Of a DNA stretch of 64,000 nucleotides, positions 12,613 through 24,754 are shown piece after piece. The stretch lies in NCBI GenBank assembly GCA_002778195.1, contig PCDI01000012.1:963801-1027800 (forward strand). The letters run 5' to 3'. A model generated the notes under the pieces. That model was not told the origin of the DNA, did not search any database, and worked only from the letters and a program-made list of their open reading frames with translations. This DNA comes from Raffaelea ambrosiae (Eukaryota; Ascomycota; Sordariomycetes; Ophiostomatales; Ophiostomataceae). The translations under genes and the position numbers were made by a program. Within the stretch, counting starts at the first letter, position 1. Each line of letters starts with the position of its first letter.

Positions 12613-12885
12613 GCGCTGTACGTATATCGTTTGGGGTGGGGTCATATGGATTTGTTTTTTTTTTTCGACCTTTCCCCCTTTTCTTCCTTTCTTTTCATCA
12701 TCTTTTTTTTTTATGAGTTGTCATGTCCCACGTCGTTTTCATCGTTGTATTTGTAAGTGATCATTGTCATAGACTTCCGTGCATTTCAAATGAAAAGAGC
12801 AACAAAAACAAGAGCCAAGCATCACAGCAAAGCATGTCCAAAAAGCCTATCCACACACACAAAAAAAAAAAAATTGTAACATACA

Positions 12886-14284
12886 TCACTCCTCCTCCTC
12901 CTCCTCCTCCTCCTCAGAATCCCCCCCCTCCTCCTCAGAATCCTCATCCCCCGGGTCCGGCCGCACAATCCGGTTCAAGTGCGTGACGAACGCCACCATC
13001 GCCTGCACCACTGCCAGCACCTGGTCCTGCCCGTGCGCGTCCGTCAGCACGGCGTCGGGCACCTTGGTGCCCACGGTAAAGTTCTTGAGCTTGAGCAGCG
13101 CAATGTCGCGGTGGTCGGCGGCGTAGCCCTGCGGCCGCGTCTTGAGCGCGCCCTCCTGGTTCTGCTGGGCAAACGCCCGCTTGATGGCCGCCGCGTCGCC
13201 GCGCTTCACGCCCGCGGGCAGGAACGTGCGCCGGAACCGGTCGTCGTCCACCAGGACGCGGTGCCAGCGGTGCGGCCGCTCGTCGATGCTGGCGCGCAGC
13301 AGCCGCAGGGCGTCGTTTTCGGGGTGCCAGAGGCCGCCGCCGACATAGCAGGCGCCCGGCTCGCAGTGGACGTAGTAGCAGGCGTAGGGGCCCTTGCGGC
13401 CGGTGCGGGACCAGGCGGCGGAGAAGTGCGGCTTGTAGGGCGTGGGGTCTTTGGAGAAGCGGGTGTCGCGGTAGATGCGGAAGATGATGTCCTTGGCCGG
13501 CAGTTCGGGGATGGTGTCGTCGGCGTCTTCGGCGATGCGGGCGGTGAGGGTTTCGACGTAGGACTGCCAGTCCTGGAGAGCGCGGCGGAACTCGCCGTCG
13601 TTGGCTGGAAGTGTTAGGGATGAGAAGCGAGCGAGGAAAGAACAGAATCGAGTGAGCGAAGCGAGCGAGGAAGGTAAAAAAAAAGAAGCAAAATCGAGTG
13701 AGCGAAGCGAGCGAGGAAAAAAAAAAAGAGAATGAAAAAACTAGCACAGAACATAGTACAGTCAACAAGAAAAACGACAATATCCATCACTCACCCTTCA
13801 ACCATACCCGCTTGTTGTTCTTCTTCAGGTCCTTCAGAAACAGCATCGTGTTGGGATGCAGCTTCGTCTCCTCATATTCCACGCCGCCCTCGTCCCTCAG
13901 CTTCTTGTGCGGCGTGAACGTCACTTTGGGCCGCGCATCTTCGTCAACATCGCTGTCGTCCTCCTCTTGTCCGTTCTGGCCTTCCTTGCCGCTCTCTTCC
14001 TCGTCTCCGTCGTCATCGCCATCTTCTTCCTCGTCTTCGTCCTCCTTGTATTCGCCTTCCTCGTCATCTTCTTCGGCGTCTTCCTCGGCGTCGTTCTTGA
14101 CAGCCCTTCGTCCACTTGCCCGCCTCGCGCGCTTCAAATGCTTCTGGTACGAGTCGGCCACCTCGCTGTCCGAGTCGTCGTCTTCAAAGTAGCTGCTCTT
14201 CTTGCCCGTGCTGACCCGCGTCGACCGCCGTCGTCCAGACGACTCTGGGGTCACCGGCACAATGCGTTGCTTCCGAGGCGGCAT
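12886..14284 (-). CDS. TIGR02453 / DUF2461 family protein
   Basis: Conserved protein of unknown biochemical function found in bacteria and fungi. Exons are 14284-13795 and 13604-12886; the intron (GTGAGT...TTCCAG, 190 nt) is long for this genome, and the joined frame gives 402 residues. The first ~130 residues are basic/acidic and disordered (MPPRKQRIVPV, then long Asp/Glu runs), suggesting a nuclear protein. The DUF2461 domain follows, with LKDLKKNNKRVWL, FRIYRDTRFSKDPTPYK and ACYYVHCEPGACYVGGGLW. The C-terminus is a poly-Glu tail encoded by a CTC repeat. An upstream in-frame ATG at 14293 would add three residues. Confidence 0.85.
13624..13718. repeat. 45-bp-period direct repeat inside the DUF2461 intron
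   Basis: A 27-base block (AATCGAGTGAGCGAAGCGAG followed by CGAGGAA) occurs at 13647-13673 and exactly again at 13692-13718. A third partial copy of its second half lies at 13624-13638. The spacers are A-rich. It lies wholly within the intron. Confidence 0.85.
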
Positions 14285-15464
14285 GTTCTGCAATGGATTC
14301 TCGTTCGATGTGCGGAAAGTTTGTCAATTTGAGTCGGCTATCGACAACATGGAAGGGAACCAAAAGACACCCTCAGTGGATAGATAGTAGGGGACGGCTG
14401 GGGGGGGTGTTTGCTCCGCGACGGCCATTTCCCCTCTCGATCTGCGCGAGACCAACTACGCGACCGGATCGCGAAGTAGCCACAATTAGGGAACAGAGCG
14501 GGACGCGGGGTCACATGACCACTTTAACCTGGGATCCGTGGTCCTCCCCCAAAATTGAATGCTTCATTCGGGCTCAACTGGCACTCTACGAACAACAAAA
14601 GCTGCTCGGTATCCGCAATTCGATTTGCATGTTTCAGCGACGATTCGTCTTCCCCCTGGATGGCATGTAGTGCTTCCCAAAAGGCACATGCAACATAAGC
14701 AGCACGCTCCCCAGGGTAGGTTACTTTAAAGGTTCCAGGCACTCTCTCCGGGCAACAGTTTCTATGAAACGCTGTGAACTTCTATTGTGCCTTCCCGGGC
14801 ACTTTTCTTTAGCACTATGCTTCCGTCTGACACCAGCCTGATACTGCAACTCCAGGCGACCAGCACAAGCGAGAGCGCCAGTGACCTTCACCAATTAGGA
14901 CACAAACAGCCCAATATTGAAGGAGTGTGGGGTACGAAAACGGCGACGTAAACGTTACATGGGAAGACAAACCCGATTAACGGTCTAGCAAAACGAAAAA
15001 ACGAAAACGCCGGGAACACCAGCCACACAGGGCGCGCCGGAATGGCCTGCGCGCCGGCGAGCGAACACCACAACGCCAAAAGACCACACACGTGACCTAG
15101 TTACATACGGTCCAGCCGCCCTCCTTCAGCGCCCGCATCGGGGACAGTCGGCGCTAATGTAACGTTCTCAGACTCGGGGAAGGAGGTCCAGTACACCAGA
15201 GATCATCTGATCACCGCCCGTGCCATTGCCTCGGGGCGGCCAGAACACGCTCTGCGATTGATAAGAACGAGGATTCTCACGGCCGGCCATCCTTCTATTT
15301 AGTCACCAGGAGACCCGGCGACGACATTTCCTGCCGACTCAACTGATCTCCATCCAGAGCCTCGATTGGAAACAATTGAGTTGCAACAATTCGATTGGAG
15401 CTGGGACTGCGAATCTTGGTCAATTCCCTTTTTATTGTTCAACTCGTCTGCAACAACCATCATC
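14285..15464. promoter_or_regulatory. Divergent promoter region, DUF2461 gene / PhyH gene
   Basis: 1.2 kb between two divergent genes with no supported ORF. A CT-rich, CAACA-containing leader directly precedes the ATG at 15465. Regulatory role inferred from position. Confidence 0.4.
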
Positions 15465-16442
15465 ATGGCCATCACCGACCCGTACGTCGAGTCCCTCCAG
15501 CGGGACGGCTTCGTCATCGTCCGGGGTCTCCTGCAGGGCGACGCCCTCAAGCAGATGCAGGAAGCCGCTCTGCGCACGGCCAAGAAGGCCCGCGAGGGAC
15601 ACTGGCCGTCCTGCCGCATCGTGGGCAAGCAGTTCCCGCCCTGGCCCGCCTGGACCCCGGAGACCTCCGCCGCGGCGGCCGAGAAGAAGGGCCAGGACGG
15701 CGGCTCCGGCGGCATCTGGGGCGTCCAGCACCTCATGAAGCCGGAGCTCGGCGACGACGCCGCCATCTTCACCCAGAGCTACTTTGCCACGGACGGCGTC
15801 CTCGACGTGGCCAAGCGCCTGCTCGGCCCGGTCACCGGCGGCGCCTGCACCGACGACGAGCTCGTCATGGAGCTCTACAACATGCTCATCCGCCCCGACT
15901 ACCTGGACTACGAGCTGCGCTGGCACCGCGACGACGTCGCCGCCGACGCCACCCCCGAGCAGGAGCTCGCCCGCCTCAACAAGCCCGCCTACCACGCCCA
16001 GTGGAACCTGGCCCTGTTTGACGACCGCAGTCTCGTGGTCGTGCCGGGCTCCCACGCGCGGGCCCGGACCGAGGGCGAGCGCAACGCCGACCCCTTTGCC
16101 AAGAACCTCCCCGAAGAGACGAACCCGCCCCCCGGCTACCGCCCCCAGATCACCGTCCACCTCCACCCCGGCGACTGCGTCTTTTACAACAACAACATCC
16201 TGCATCGCGGCGTCTACCAGACGGCCGTCGAGCGGGCCACGCTGCACGGCTCCGTGGGCCACATCGCGGGCAACGCGCTGCGGGCCCGGAACGTGATGCA
16301 GCACGGCGTCGGGGACTGGATCGAGCGGGCCGACTTCAGCCGGCTCTCGGCGGCGGAGCGGAAGCGTGCCGAAGGCATGCGGACGCGCCTGTTGTCGCTG
16401 GCCAAGGCGGCAGGCAACACGGGGTACTCGCAGCCCGATTAA
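15465..16442 (+). CDS. Phytanoyl-CoA dioxygenase (PhyH) family protein
   Basis: Fe(II)/2-oxoglutarate-dependent oxygenase of the PhyH superfamily; substrate not predictable. Single exon, 325 residues. The iron-binding HxD pair is H154 and D156 (LRWHRDDVA). The distal His is H247 in NNNILHRGVYQT, and R257, ten residues on, fits the 2-oxoglutarate-binding Arg. The N-terminus (YVESLQRDGFVIVRGLL) is typical of the superfamily. The ATG at 15465 follows a CAACAACCATCATC leader; the frame is open further upstream to 15366, but that part has no family similarity. Fungal relatives act on fatty-acyl chains or in secondary metabolism; no partner gene is adjacent, since the convergent neighbour is a glucanase. 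Confidence 0.88.
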   Translation: MAITDPYVESLQRDGFVIVRGLLQGDALKQMQEAALRTAKKAREGHWPSCRIVGKQFPPWPAWTPETSAAAAEKKGQDGGSGGIWGVQHLMKPELGDDAAIFTQSYFATDGVLDVAKRLLGPVTGGACTDDELVMELYNMLIRPDYLDYELRWHRDDVAADATPEQELARLNKPAYHAQWNLALFDDRSLVVVPGSHARARTEGERNADPFAKNLPEETNPPPGYRPQITVHLHPGDCVFYNNNILHRGVYQTAVERATLHGSVGHIAGNALRARNVMQHGVGDWIERADFSRLSAAERKRAEGMRTRLLSLAKAAGNTGYSQPD

Positions 16443-16828
16443 GAGAACGGACAGACAAGATGGGAGGGAACGGGACGGATAATGAATATGGAAATGCGTT
16501 TCCGCGGAAAGGGAGAAGTACTTTCTCGGGATACAGGTTCGGGGGGAGATTTTTTTTTGGATCAAAATACGTGGGTGCAAGTAGATTCTCCCATTTTGGA
16601 CGCTCGTTATGTTTCATGTACATCAATAAATATGATAAAACGCAGGTGATGCATCAAGAATTACAAAACAAAGCAAGAACGATCATGACTGGACACAAGT
16701 GTGCAAGTACGAGAATCAAAAAATCAAAAAATAAAAGTAAAAAACCCCCCAAAAAACACAACAATTGATATACAAGAATGAGGCAAGAGGCAAACAAAAA
16801 CTTCAACCTCTCCTCTTGCCGACTGCGC
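16443..16828. other. Convergent 3' intergenic region
   Basis: About 390 bases between the stops of two convergent genes, with A-rich runs at about 16717-16762. No coding signal; presumably both 3' UTRs and poly(A) sites. Confidence 0.5.
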
Positions 16829-19588
16829 TCAGCCGCTCCGGAAAAGGGCAATTGTATCCGGAAACACATTGACATTGTCGGCGTAGTATGCCAGCTGCTG
16901 CCCGTCGCGGGTGATCATGCTCTGAGATCCAATGGTGTTGAGGTTGTAGATGCTCACGCCAGACGTGTTGCCCTCCAGAGACACAATGCGAGCCTGGCAG
17001 GACTCGCCCCCAGCAAGGGTGTTGCAAGCTATAGACTGTTAGAAAACGAAAGAAAAAGTGGGAAGAGAAAGACCAAGAAAGACAAAAAAGAAGAGGACAA
17101 TCAAGAGTAGAAAAACTTGCTCTGCTCGTAGTTGCTAAAGAAGGAATAGTGTCCGCTTCCGTAGATCAGCACGTCCTTTGAGTCGACGATGCGCAGACCC
17201 CAGGCCAGGGCACAGTTGTCTCCGAGGCCGGCACACGCCGTGGCAAAGTCGGGGTCATGCAGGGAGGCATTGGCGGCAAAGGGCTTGGTGGCATCCGGGT
17301 TTGGTTGGTAGTACCTGCACATGTCGTGTTAGCCGAGAACGAGAGAGCCCACAATTCCGGAATGCCCCCTTTCTTACGGCGTCTCCGTCTGGGTCTGGCT
17401 GATGAAAATGTCCTGCGTGCCGACAAACTGGTACTGGTACAGCACGTGGTGCTCGACGGCCGTGCCGTACAGCCAGATCGTGCCCGCGGTGGATGCCACG
17501 TCTGCCAGTTTGGTCAGTGAAGAGTCCGCCATGGACAGCCAAGGAAAAGGCAGAAACCACCACCTACAGAGCCCCCTCCCCGCGTACACCGTGATCTGCG
17601 TGTTGTTGGCATCCTCCATGTCGTGGTCCGCCGTCCACAGCCACACGTTCTCCCCGTACAGGCGGCTCGCCCCCTTGGTGACGTGCATCGACATGAACGC
17701 CGCCACGCAGTGGCTGTTCACCGTGTCCTCGGCGGGCGTCTTTGGGCACTCCGCCACCTGCAGGTCCGAGCCCGCAAAGCCGCCCACCCGCGTGTGCACG
17801 TCCCACAGCCCGGCCGGCTCGCCGCTCGTCGGCGCCGCCAGGTTCCATTCGATCAGGACGGCGCCCGCCTGCGCGCCCCGGGTGCTGACCACAAAGTCGG
17901 CGAGCTCGACCGTGCCGGCCTGGCCCGAGAAGGCGCCCACCTGGAGCACGGGCTGGGGGCTGTCCTCGTTCTGAAAGAACCCCCCGCCCCCCGCAAGAAG
18001 GACCGGGTACGTCTCGCCGACGATGCGCGCGCCGGGCGGGACCGTCAGCGTGGACGTCACCAGGTACACGCCATGGTCGATCCACAGGACCAGCCCGCCC
18101 GACGCGGCCTGGTCGATGGCCTGCTGCAGGGCGGCCGTGTCGTCCGTGACGCCGTCGCCCCGGGCCCCGGCCGAGCGGGTGCTCAGGAAACGGCTCGCGG
18201 CGAGGGTCTCGTACTGCGGTTTGGCGCGCGTGTAATACGAAGACCGGCCGTCGTCGGCCTGCACCAGTCCGGCGGGCCGGGCGTTGGCAGTCAGGGAGCC
18301 CTGGAACCGCGTCGGGCCCGCGGGGACGTACTGGTGGCCCTCGCCCCAGGCAGCAATCGTCGTCGTGCCGCCGGCCAGGACGGTGCCGTCGGGCGACTGC
18401 ACCACGGCCGGCACGTTGGTCACCTGCACGTTCTCGAGGATGATGCTGCCGGCCGTGGCGGGCGACGACGACGACGTGTAGGCCGTGGCGATGCCGACGG
18501 GGACGTTGGTCAGCTGGCTGTCGAGGAGCGTCAGAGAGCCGACCTGCTGGTCCGCGGAGCCGCCGGCGCTGATGTTGATGCCGACGCCGCAGTCGCGGAT
18601 GGACAGGCCGACGTAGGTCCAGCCCCAGTCCCAGAGCTGGTCGATGGCGGTGGCGCAGTGTTCAAACACCAGGTTGCGCATGGTGTACTGCTGGTTGCCG
18701 AGGGCCGCCCCCGTGGCGCCGCCCGTGAACGTGAGATTGGTCATGAGGCCGCCGCTGCCGCTCTCGATAAAGAGGCCGACGTGCACGGTGCCCGGGTCCG
18801 TGGGCATAACAAAGTGGATGTTCTGCAGGCTGGTGGCCTGGGAGGTCGGCCAGTGCATGCCGGTGGCGGCCGTGCCCGCGGGCACATTGGTGGTGTCGAT
18901 GACAAAGTTGCGGACCTGCCGGTAGAACACGTTGGTGGAGACCCAGTTGAGGTTTTCCGTGTAGTAGTGGTTGCCGTCGATGAGGCCGAAGCCGGCAAAG
19001 TCGGCCGTGGCCTTGAGCGTGGGCGGGTTCGTGGCGTCGCCGATGAGCTGGGTGATGTAGTACTGCAGGATGGACGAGGAGAGGAGATAGGTGCCGGCCG
19101 GGAAGTAGACAATAGCGGGCGTGGTGGTAGTGGAAGCCTGGTTCAGAGGTGTGTCATTCGTTAGAGAAACGGATTGGCGATGCATGCACTCTTCGTGTTT
19201 ATCTGACGAAGGCAGGTCTATCTTACACAGCCCTGACCACAGCGGTTGCCATCCGCAATGGCGTTGTTTATGGCGGCCGTATCGTCCGTGACGCCGTCAC
19301 CTAGGAATGGCTTCTTAGATGCTGTCTCGAAGGACCATCGTATGCCGGGACAGTCCACCTACCCTTGGCACCGTAGTCCTTGACATTTCGGAATACGGTG
19401 TAACCGGAGCCAGCATACGGAGCAACGCCCTGGTCTGCATTGCGGTCAGTCGGTTAATTTCAAGTTCCTCGGCGTGTGTAACTCCAAAAGAAGAGCAGAA
19501 AAACCCTACGAGCAATGTCTTCCAGCCAAAAGGCTCGGATGGACGCCACAAAGATGCCCAAGAGAGCGGTCAGTGTCTGTGTCTTCAT
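16829..19588 (-). CDS. GH55 family exo-1,3-beta-glucanase (glucan 1,3-beta-glucosidase)
   Basis: Secreted enzyme releasing glucose from beta-1,3-glucan of fungal walls or callose. Seven exons: 19588-19510, 19434-19363, 19300-19227, 19137-17568, 17501-17378, 17314-17121 and 17028-16829, giving 770 residues. Exon 1 encodes a signal peptide (MKTQTLTALLGIFVASI) and FWLEDIA. The junctions restore family motifs: HQGVAPYAGSGYTVFRNVKD, DGVTDDTAAIN, TPAIVYFPAGTYL, IWLYGTAVEHHVLYQYQF and YYQPNP. The second pectate-lyase-like half begins near GARGDGVTDDTAALQQAID. Intron 6 (17120-17029) starts with GCAAGT and ends with CTATAG; no GT donor there keeps the frame, so it is a GC-AG intron. Length and twin beta-helix layout are normal for GH55. 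Confidence 0.92.
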
Positions 19589-22500
19589 TCTGTCTTGATA
19601 CAACGGTAGCACGGCCAGTGATACAGAAAAAAACAAGCAAGATGGTCAGAAATAGAGACAGGAGAGAAACAACGGAGACCGTCCAGAGGGCAGCGGGCAA
19701 TCCATGTTTGGCTGGATTAAGTAGGACGTGATCACCACATGCGATCGCGGGTCTATTGCAATTCCAAAGGCGTCAGACGTGTCCATGATTGTCCATGATG
19801 CCCGGTTGCAACCACCAGGTTTGCAAGACATCAATCAGAAACGTTGCTGCGAGGAATTTGGATGGCACTTGGTCGCAGCTTCACGCTCCTCGCGCACGTA
19901 CTCGCGAACGCTGGGCAAGGGTTGAGACCTGCCAAATGCGGCAAGTTGGATGTTCAGAGACAAGGTAGGCCACGAGACGACGGCACTCTGGCCAATCAAA
20001 CGGCCAATCTCGATCTTGGACGGCGGTTTTCGCGGCGAAATCATACAAACCTCGACAGTCCTGGGGAGAGCAAATGACGCGAAACGTACGAAGCATGTGA
20101 AATGCATCACAACTTCAAAATGGAAGTAATTGCAGGGTGGAAAGTACGTTCCGTGAGGTCGAGAGGAGTGTGGCAGGCGCGTGCTCAGTGTCGCGTCGAA
20201 GGATGCGATGGCATCGCCCTGCATCGCCCGAAGTGTTTCGACTTCAGCAACAAAGCTAAACTACAGAGCATCAACTTTGGGTTACTGTATTGGCATTGCT
20301 ATCATTTTCTCTGTGCTCTGTTGTTTATCGTCTTGGTTGGGACTCAGCATCGTGACTTTGGCCTGATGATGGACGTTTTTGCGCCCTAGGTGCATTTGCT
20401 TTGACTTCGCGTGCAGTTGGACTGACGGACGGAATGCGGAGATGAGACACAGCCCAAGGTTCCAGGCTTGAGACGGCAGCCGGGTATGCCCGGTGACGCT
20501 TGGGAATGCAACAGCACGTCTTGTGCACACCCTGCTTGCGTGGAAGGAGGCAAACCCAACTGGGGAAAGGGGGTGCGAAAGACAGCCAGGGCGAAGTCAC
20601 GAGGCTGCTGTGTTTGGCAGTGCTTCTTTTAACCCCTTTTGCCTCTGGCTTCGATCAATCCCGGCCTTCCTCGACTTAACGATGTTGAGCAGCCAGCTGT
20701 GATCCACCAAGTGATTCATCAGGCCACTCGGCTAGCCAACTCGTAGAGGCAGTCGCGCCCAAGATCCTTCCCAGACTTTTGACCCGAACGGGCTTCTTTT
20801 CTGCTTTTGTTCAGGCCAGAAAGGGGCAGCCGTAACCTCTTTTCGCTCTTCGGGCAACACTCCCGGGGGGGACCACAAACACCATCAACAGCAATTCTCG
20901 CTTTAATTAAAGGCTCTCTGTAAGCGTTCCGCTCTTTCTGTCTTTCTCTTCCCTGCTGAGGCCCACAATGACTGTTGCAGGACCCACGACTGTGGGCTGG
21001 CGTCATTCCGGTGCCACCATCAAGAAAATTGGAGCGTGATGGCATTTGGGCATTCAGCATTTGCTGTGCCCTAATTGCTAGTTGCTCACTAAATGCCGTG
21101 CTTTTGCCTCGTAAAATTTGGCATGAAAGGCTGGATCTTGTCACCACCAAAGAGGCAAAAACTGCGCAGTTTCGAGTTGTCAACTCAGCCGGTCTTATTG
21201 GCGAGTGAGCTCGTTTACCTGCGCCTGCTTGGAGTAGCATTTGGGTCATTTGGGTCATTTGGCCTGCTTTGACTTCTTTTGGAGAGGGAATTACATATCC
21301 TGGAGAAGGGTGCATATTTCAAAGCTTGCTAGACTGCTCCTCACTCCAAGCGATGGAGCAGCCAAGTCCACTTTTCCCGCAAGGGTGGCTGACATCCCGC
21401 TGGGGGTTTCCCCAAACCACAACAGGATCCGTCGCCGCGCTGGCTGGGACGGGAATCCAAATGCGCATGCTTGTCTCTTGGAGATGGGGCAATACGCTTT
21501 CCGTGGAGAGCCGCGGCTAGTGGCCAGCACTACTCGTAGACGTGGAGAGGGATGTGAGACTGGAGCAAAGAGGAGGGGAGAAAGATAAGACACGCGGGTT
21601 TGCTGTTGTCACGGACCGCGTGGTGAGTGGTAATGGCGTTGATAGCAGCATAGGACCACCCCAGAGGAGATGTCCCTACTTGGAATTAAAGTTGACGGCC
21701 ATGCATGCATCCAACCATACCTGACGCACCCATATCTCTGTGATGGCCAAACTGGGGTGTCCGCGTCCAGATGGACAAGATGTGACAAGTGGCTATTGCC
21801 CGTGTTTCTACGTGTCTGTCTATGAGGCGGTCACCGTTGTGCCCTTGCTGCATGCTTGGCAGCATGGCAAGCTGGGGTGGCTTCGTGGCCAGCAAGAAAG
21901 ACCAGCCAGTCAAGCCTGTCAGTCGCAGACACAGTGCCTGCATACGATGAGGAGTGCAGGCAGAGCGGGGGATGCCATGCCGCCTCCGGCTACGGCAGCG
22001 ACCAGGAGGGTGTGCTGGCGTTGGTGGTGTGGGCGAGCATGGTCTATTGCATGGCGATATAGCGATGTGGCGATGTGGTGGTAACTACTCGTACATAGCA
22101 TGGCCGCCTGAGAGGGGCGTGGGATCTGGCCTGTGAGGTGTGTCGGCAAAAAGAGCAGCAGCCAGTGAGTGGGCAGGTGCGTACTCTGTGTTCTGTGCTT
22201 TGTGCGTAGAGGGTCCCCCCACAAATTCCAAAAAAAAAAAAAAAAAAACAGGGCATCCATCTTGGGTGTGGGATGCAACAACCGCGAGATAAGGCTGGAC
22301 AAGATGGGATCAGTAATTTGAGAGGAAGACGCAAAACAAGCGTCCGAAAATAAAGGGAAAGAGGGGGTCGAGCAAATGAGGAGAAGGGGAATCGCTAATG
22401 GAAAAACTAAGAGCGAATGGTGCGTGCTTGCTTGTTGGGGGGATTGGCAGAATAAGCCGCACGGGGAAGGAGCGAAGCACACGAAAGAGGGGGAATTTGA

Positions 22501-23952
22501 TGCCCCGAGAGGGCAGATGCAGGAAAAGGAGGAGACGCACGCAGGGAACGCAAAAAGACACAAGAGACACCCAGCGGTGCCGATTGTCCGGTCGCAGTTA
22601 CTCCGAGACAGGCCTGAACCCCTGCAAGCGTGCGCTGCACTGTGGACCGACACTGTCTCTCCGCACTTGCGACCGGGCAGTCATGACACCATGGGTTGCA
22701 TTGTAGGGGGCAAGAACGGCGCCAGTGGCAGGCGCTTTCCCCATTCCCCATGCCGCCCCCGCCTAAACCCCTCGTCTCCGCAAAGCGTCTGATTAGCGTT
22801 GATCCTTAGCAAGAGCCAAAGATGAAATTTGGGGACGCTGGGGGGAAACCTCTCCAATTGCGACCAGCAGTGGAGCGCAGACGGGGTCATCCTGGCGAGG
22901 GCGACAACGCGGCGAGAAAACAACGGCAGGGAAAAACAGAGGAGCAAAAGCCAAAAAAAAAGAAAAGAAAAAGAAAAAAGAAACAAATAATTAATCAGAA
23001 CGACATGCACTTGTATGGAGTGACTTTTGGGAATTCCGTATTCCTTCCAATCCCTTTGGCAGTGGCACCGCAGAAGAGGGGGATCGTCGGTCGGATGCGC
23101 CTTCCTTGTACGGCCACGAAACATAACGTGGCCAAGATAGGACAGACAAGAGGGCAAGACAGGGAAAACGGAGCCGGAGACCTGCCGGCAAGAGACCCAG
23201 AACAGGCACACAAATAAGCACGTCGCAGGATCCTGCGATCTGTGTCGGTGTTTAGTGATGCGCCGCGAAACAGATCTCGTGGACGCGGGACTAGCGTCTG
23301 CTCATGGTAGCCATTTCTGCTCGGAAGCCAAAAGCCACAAGCCATAGTTAAGCCATAAGCCACAAGCCAGATGGCAGATAATACAGTGTGTCATGGCACG
23401 ACTGTGAGGGACGGGGATGCAAATGGTGTTGGGGGCCGGCGGCGTCTAGAGAAGAGACCGGGTCGAGTGCGGATGTCGGTCCGCACATGTACAAAGTAAA
23501 TTTTTTGCTCCCCCCCCCTCTCGTGACTGTCTGCTTCAGTCCGCCAATGGTCTAGGTAGCGCCATATTGTGCTGGGCGTCCCTGTAAGAAACGAGCAAGT
23601 CCCTGGGGACCCTGTATGGTTCGCACATGTGGCCTGAGTGCTGATGGACCGGACAACCCTTCCAGGTTAATATGTCTTACCCTCCACATACCGAGGCCGC
23701 CGTACGAGAAGTACGACAGACGATAGTAGCATCTTACCTCTGAGAAGGGAAGGAGCGACGGCGAAAGGGTGCAAAATTTTCAGCGACGGACAGGAACGGA
23801 TTTCCTGTGCTGTACGTAACGGGCCACTTTGCGGCAGTCGTTCTGTCCTTTTCCGTCCCTTGTTTTTTTTTGTCTGCCCGTATTTTTACCGCCTTTTTCT
23901 CGTATGTGCTGTTTTTCATATGCTGCGTGTCGAATCGCACTCTTTTCGTGTG

Positions 23953-23987
23953 TCCTGCTACTTCCTGCTACTTCCTGCTACTTCCTG
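23953..23987. repeat. 10-bp tandem repeat (TCCTGCTACT x3.5)
   Basis: Three exact head-to-tail copies of TCCTGCTACT plus half of a fourth, in the gene-free region. Confidence 0.9.
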
Positions 23988-24706
23988 TTTTCTTCCTCTC
24001 CCCCGAGAAGGCACCTCTGGGAGCTGCCGCTGCTCCCGCGCAGCTGGCTTTTTATGTGGCCTGGTCGCGCGACTCAGTCGCCCTGCGCTCCTTCTCCGTT
24101 GCTCCTTTATGGGTCTCCGTATGTCCCAGCTGCATGCATGGCCCAGTCTGCACGGGGCAGCTAGTCAGCCCAGAGCCAGCCACACGCTGTATGATGGCAT
24201 TACCACCAAGTCGTATCTGGATGCTGGTGCACTGTACTTGCATTCAACGCAGGCCCGGGGCAGACCACAGGCAGACCACAGCCAGTAAGATGCGTGCGGC
24301 AGCACAACAATGCACAGCAGCAACACGCTCTTGCCGCGCAGACATGCCACGCACCGCGCCTTCCTTCTGCGTGCCGTCCCCCGCTTTATCCTGGCAACAT
24401 GGCAGCATTTGGCCATCTCAGCATACATACGTACTATAGTAGCAATAGATAGCAGCGCCTGCTCACATCGTATTGCAGTCGATACTCGTAGTTGCTGCGC
24501 ATGCCGTCCTTTTTGTCCACTTCTCCCAGATCCCTTGCCAGCGTTCCGGCTCCTTCCCCACCTCTCCGCTTTTCCACCGCCTCCCCAGCCGTCGCCCCAG
24601 TCGTCACCCCAGCCCACAGACGCTAACCTGACCTCCCCCGCGCGCGGGCTGCTTATGTTCTTGTCCCTTCTGTTTTCACTGCCATTTTTGGCCCCCCCCC
24701 TCCTCT

Positions 24707-24754
24707 TATTTTTTATTTTTATTTTTATTTTTATTTTTATTTTTATTTTTTTAT
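24707..24754. repeat. (ATTTTT)n microsatellite
   Basis: Roughly seven head-to-tail ATTTTT units directly after a C-run, in the long gene-free region. Confidence 0.9.

Noticed and set aside
17623..19164. 513-codon plus-strand ORF opposite the GH55 gene
   Set aside because: Antisense shadow; the minus strand gives a complete seven-exon GH55 protein.
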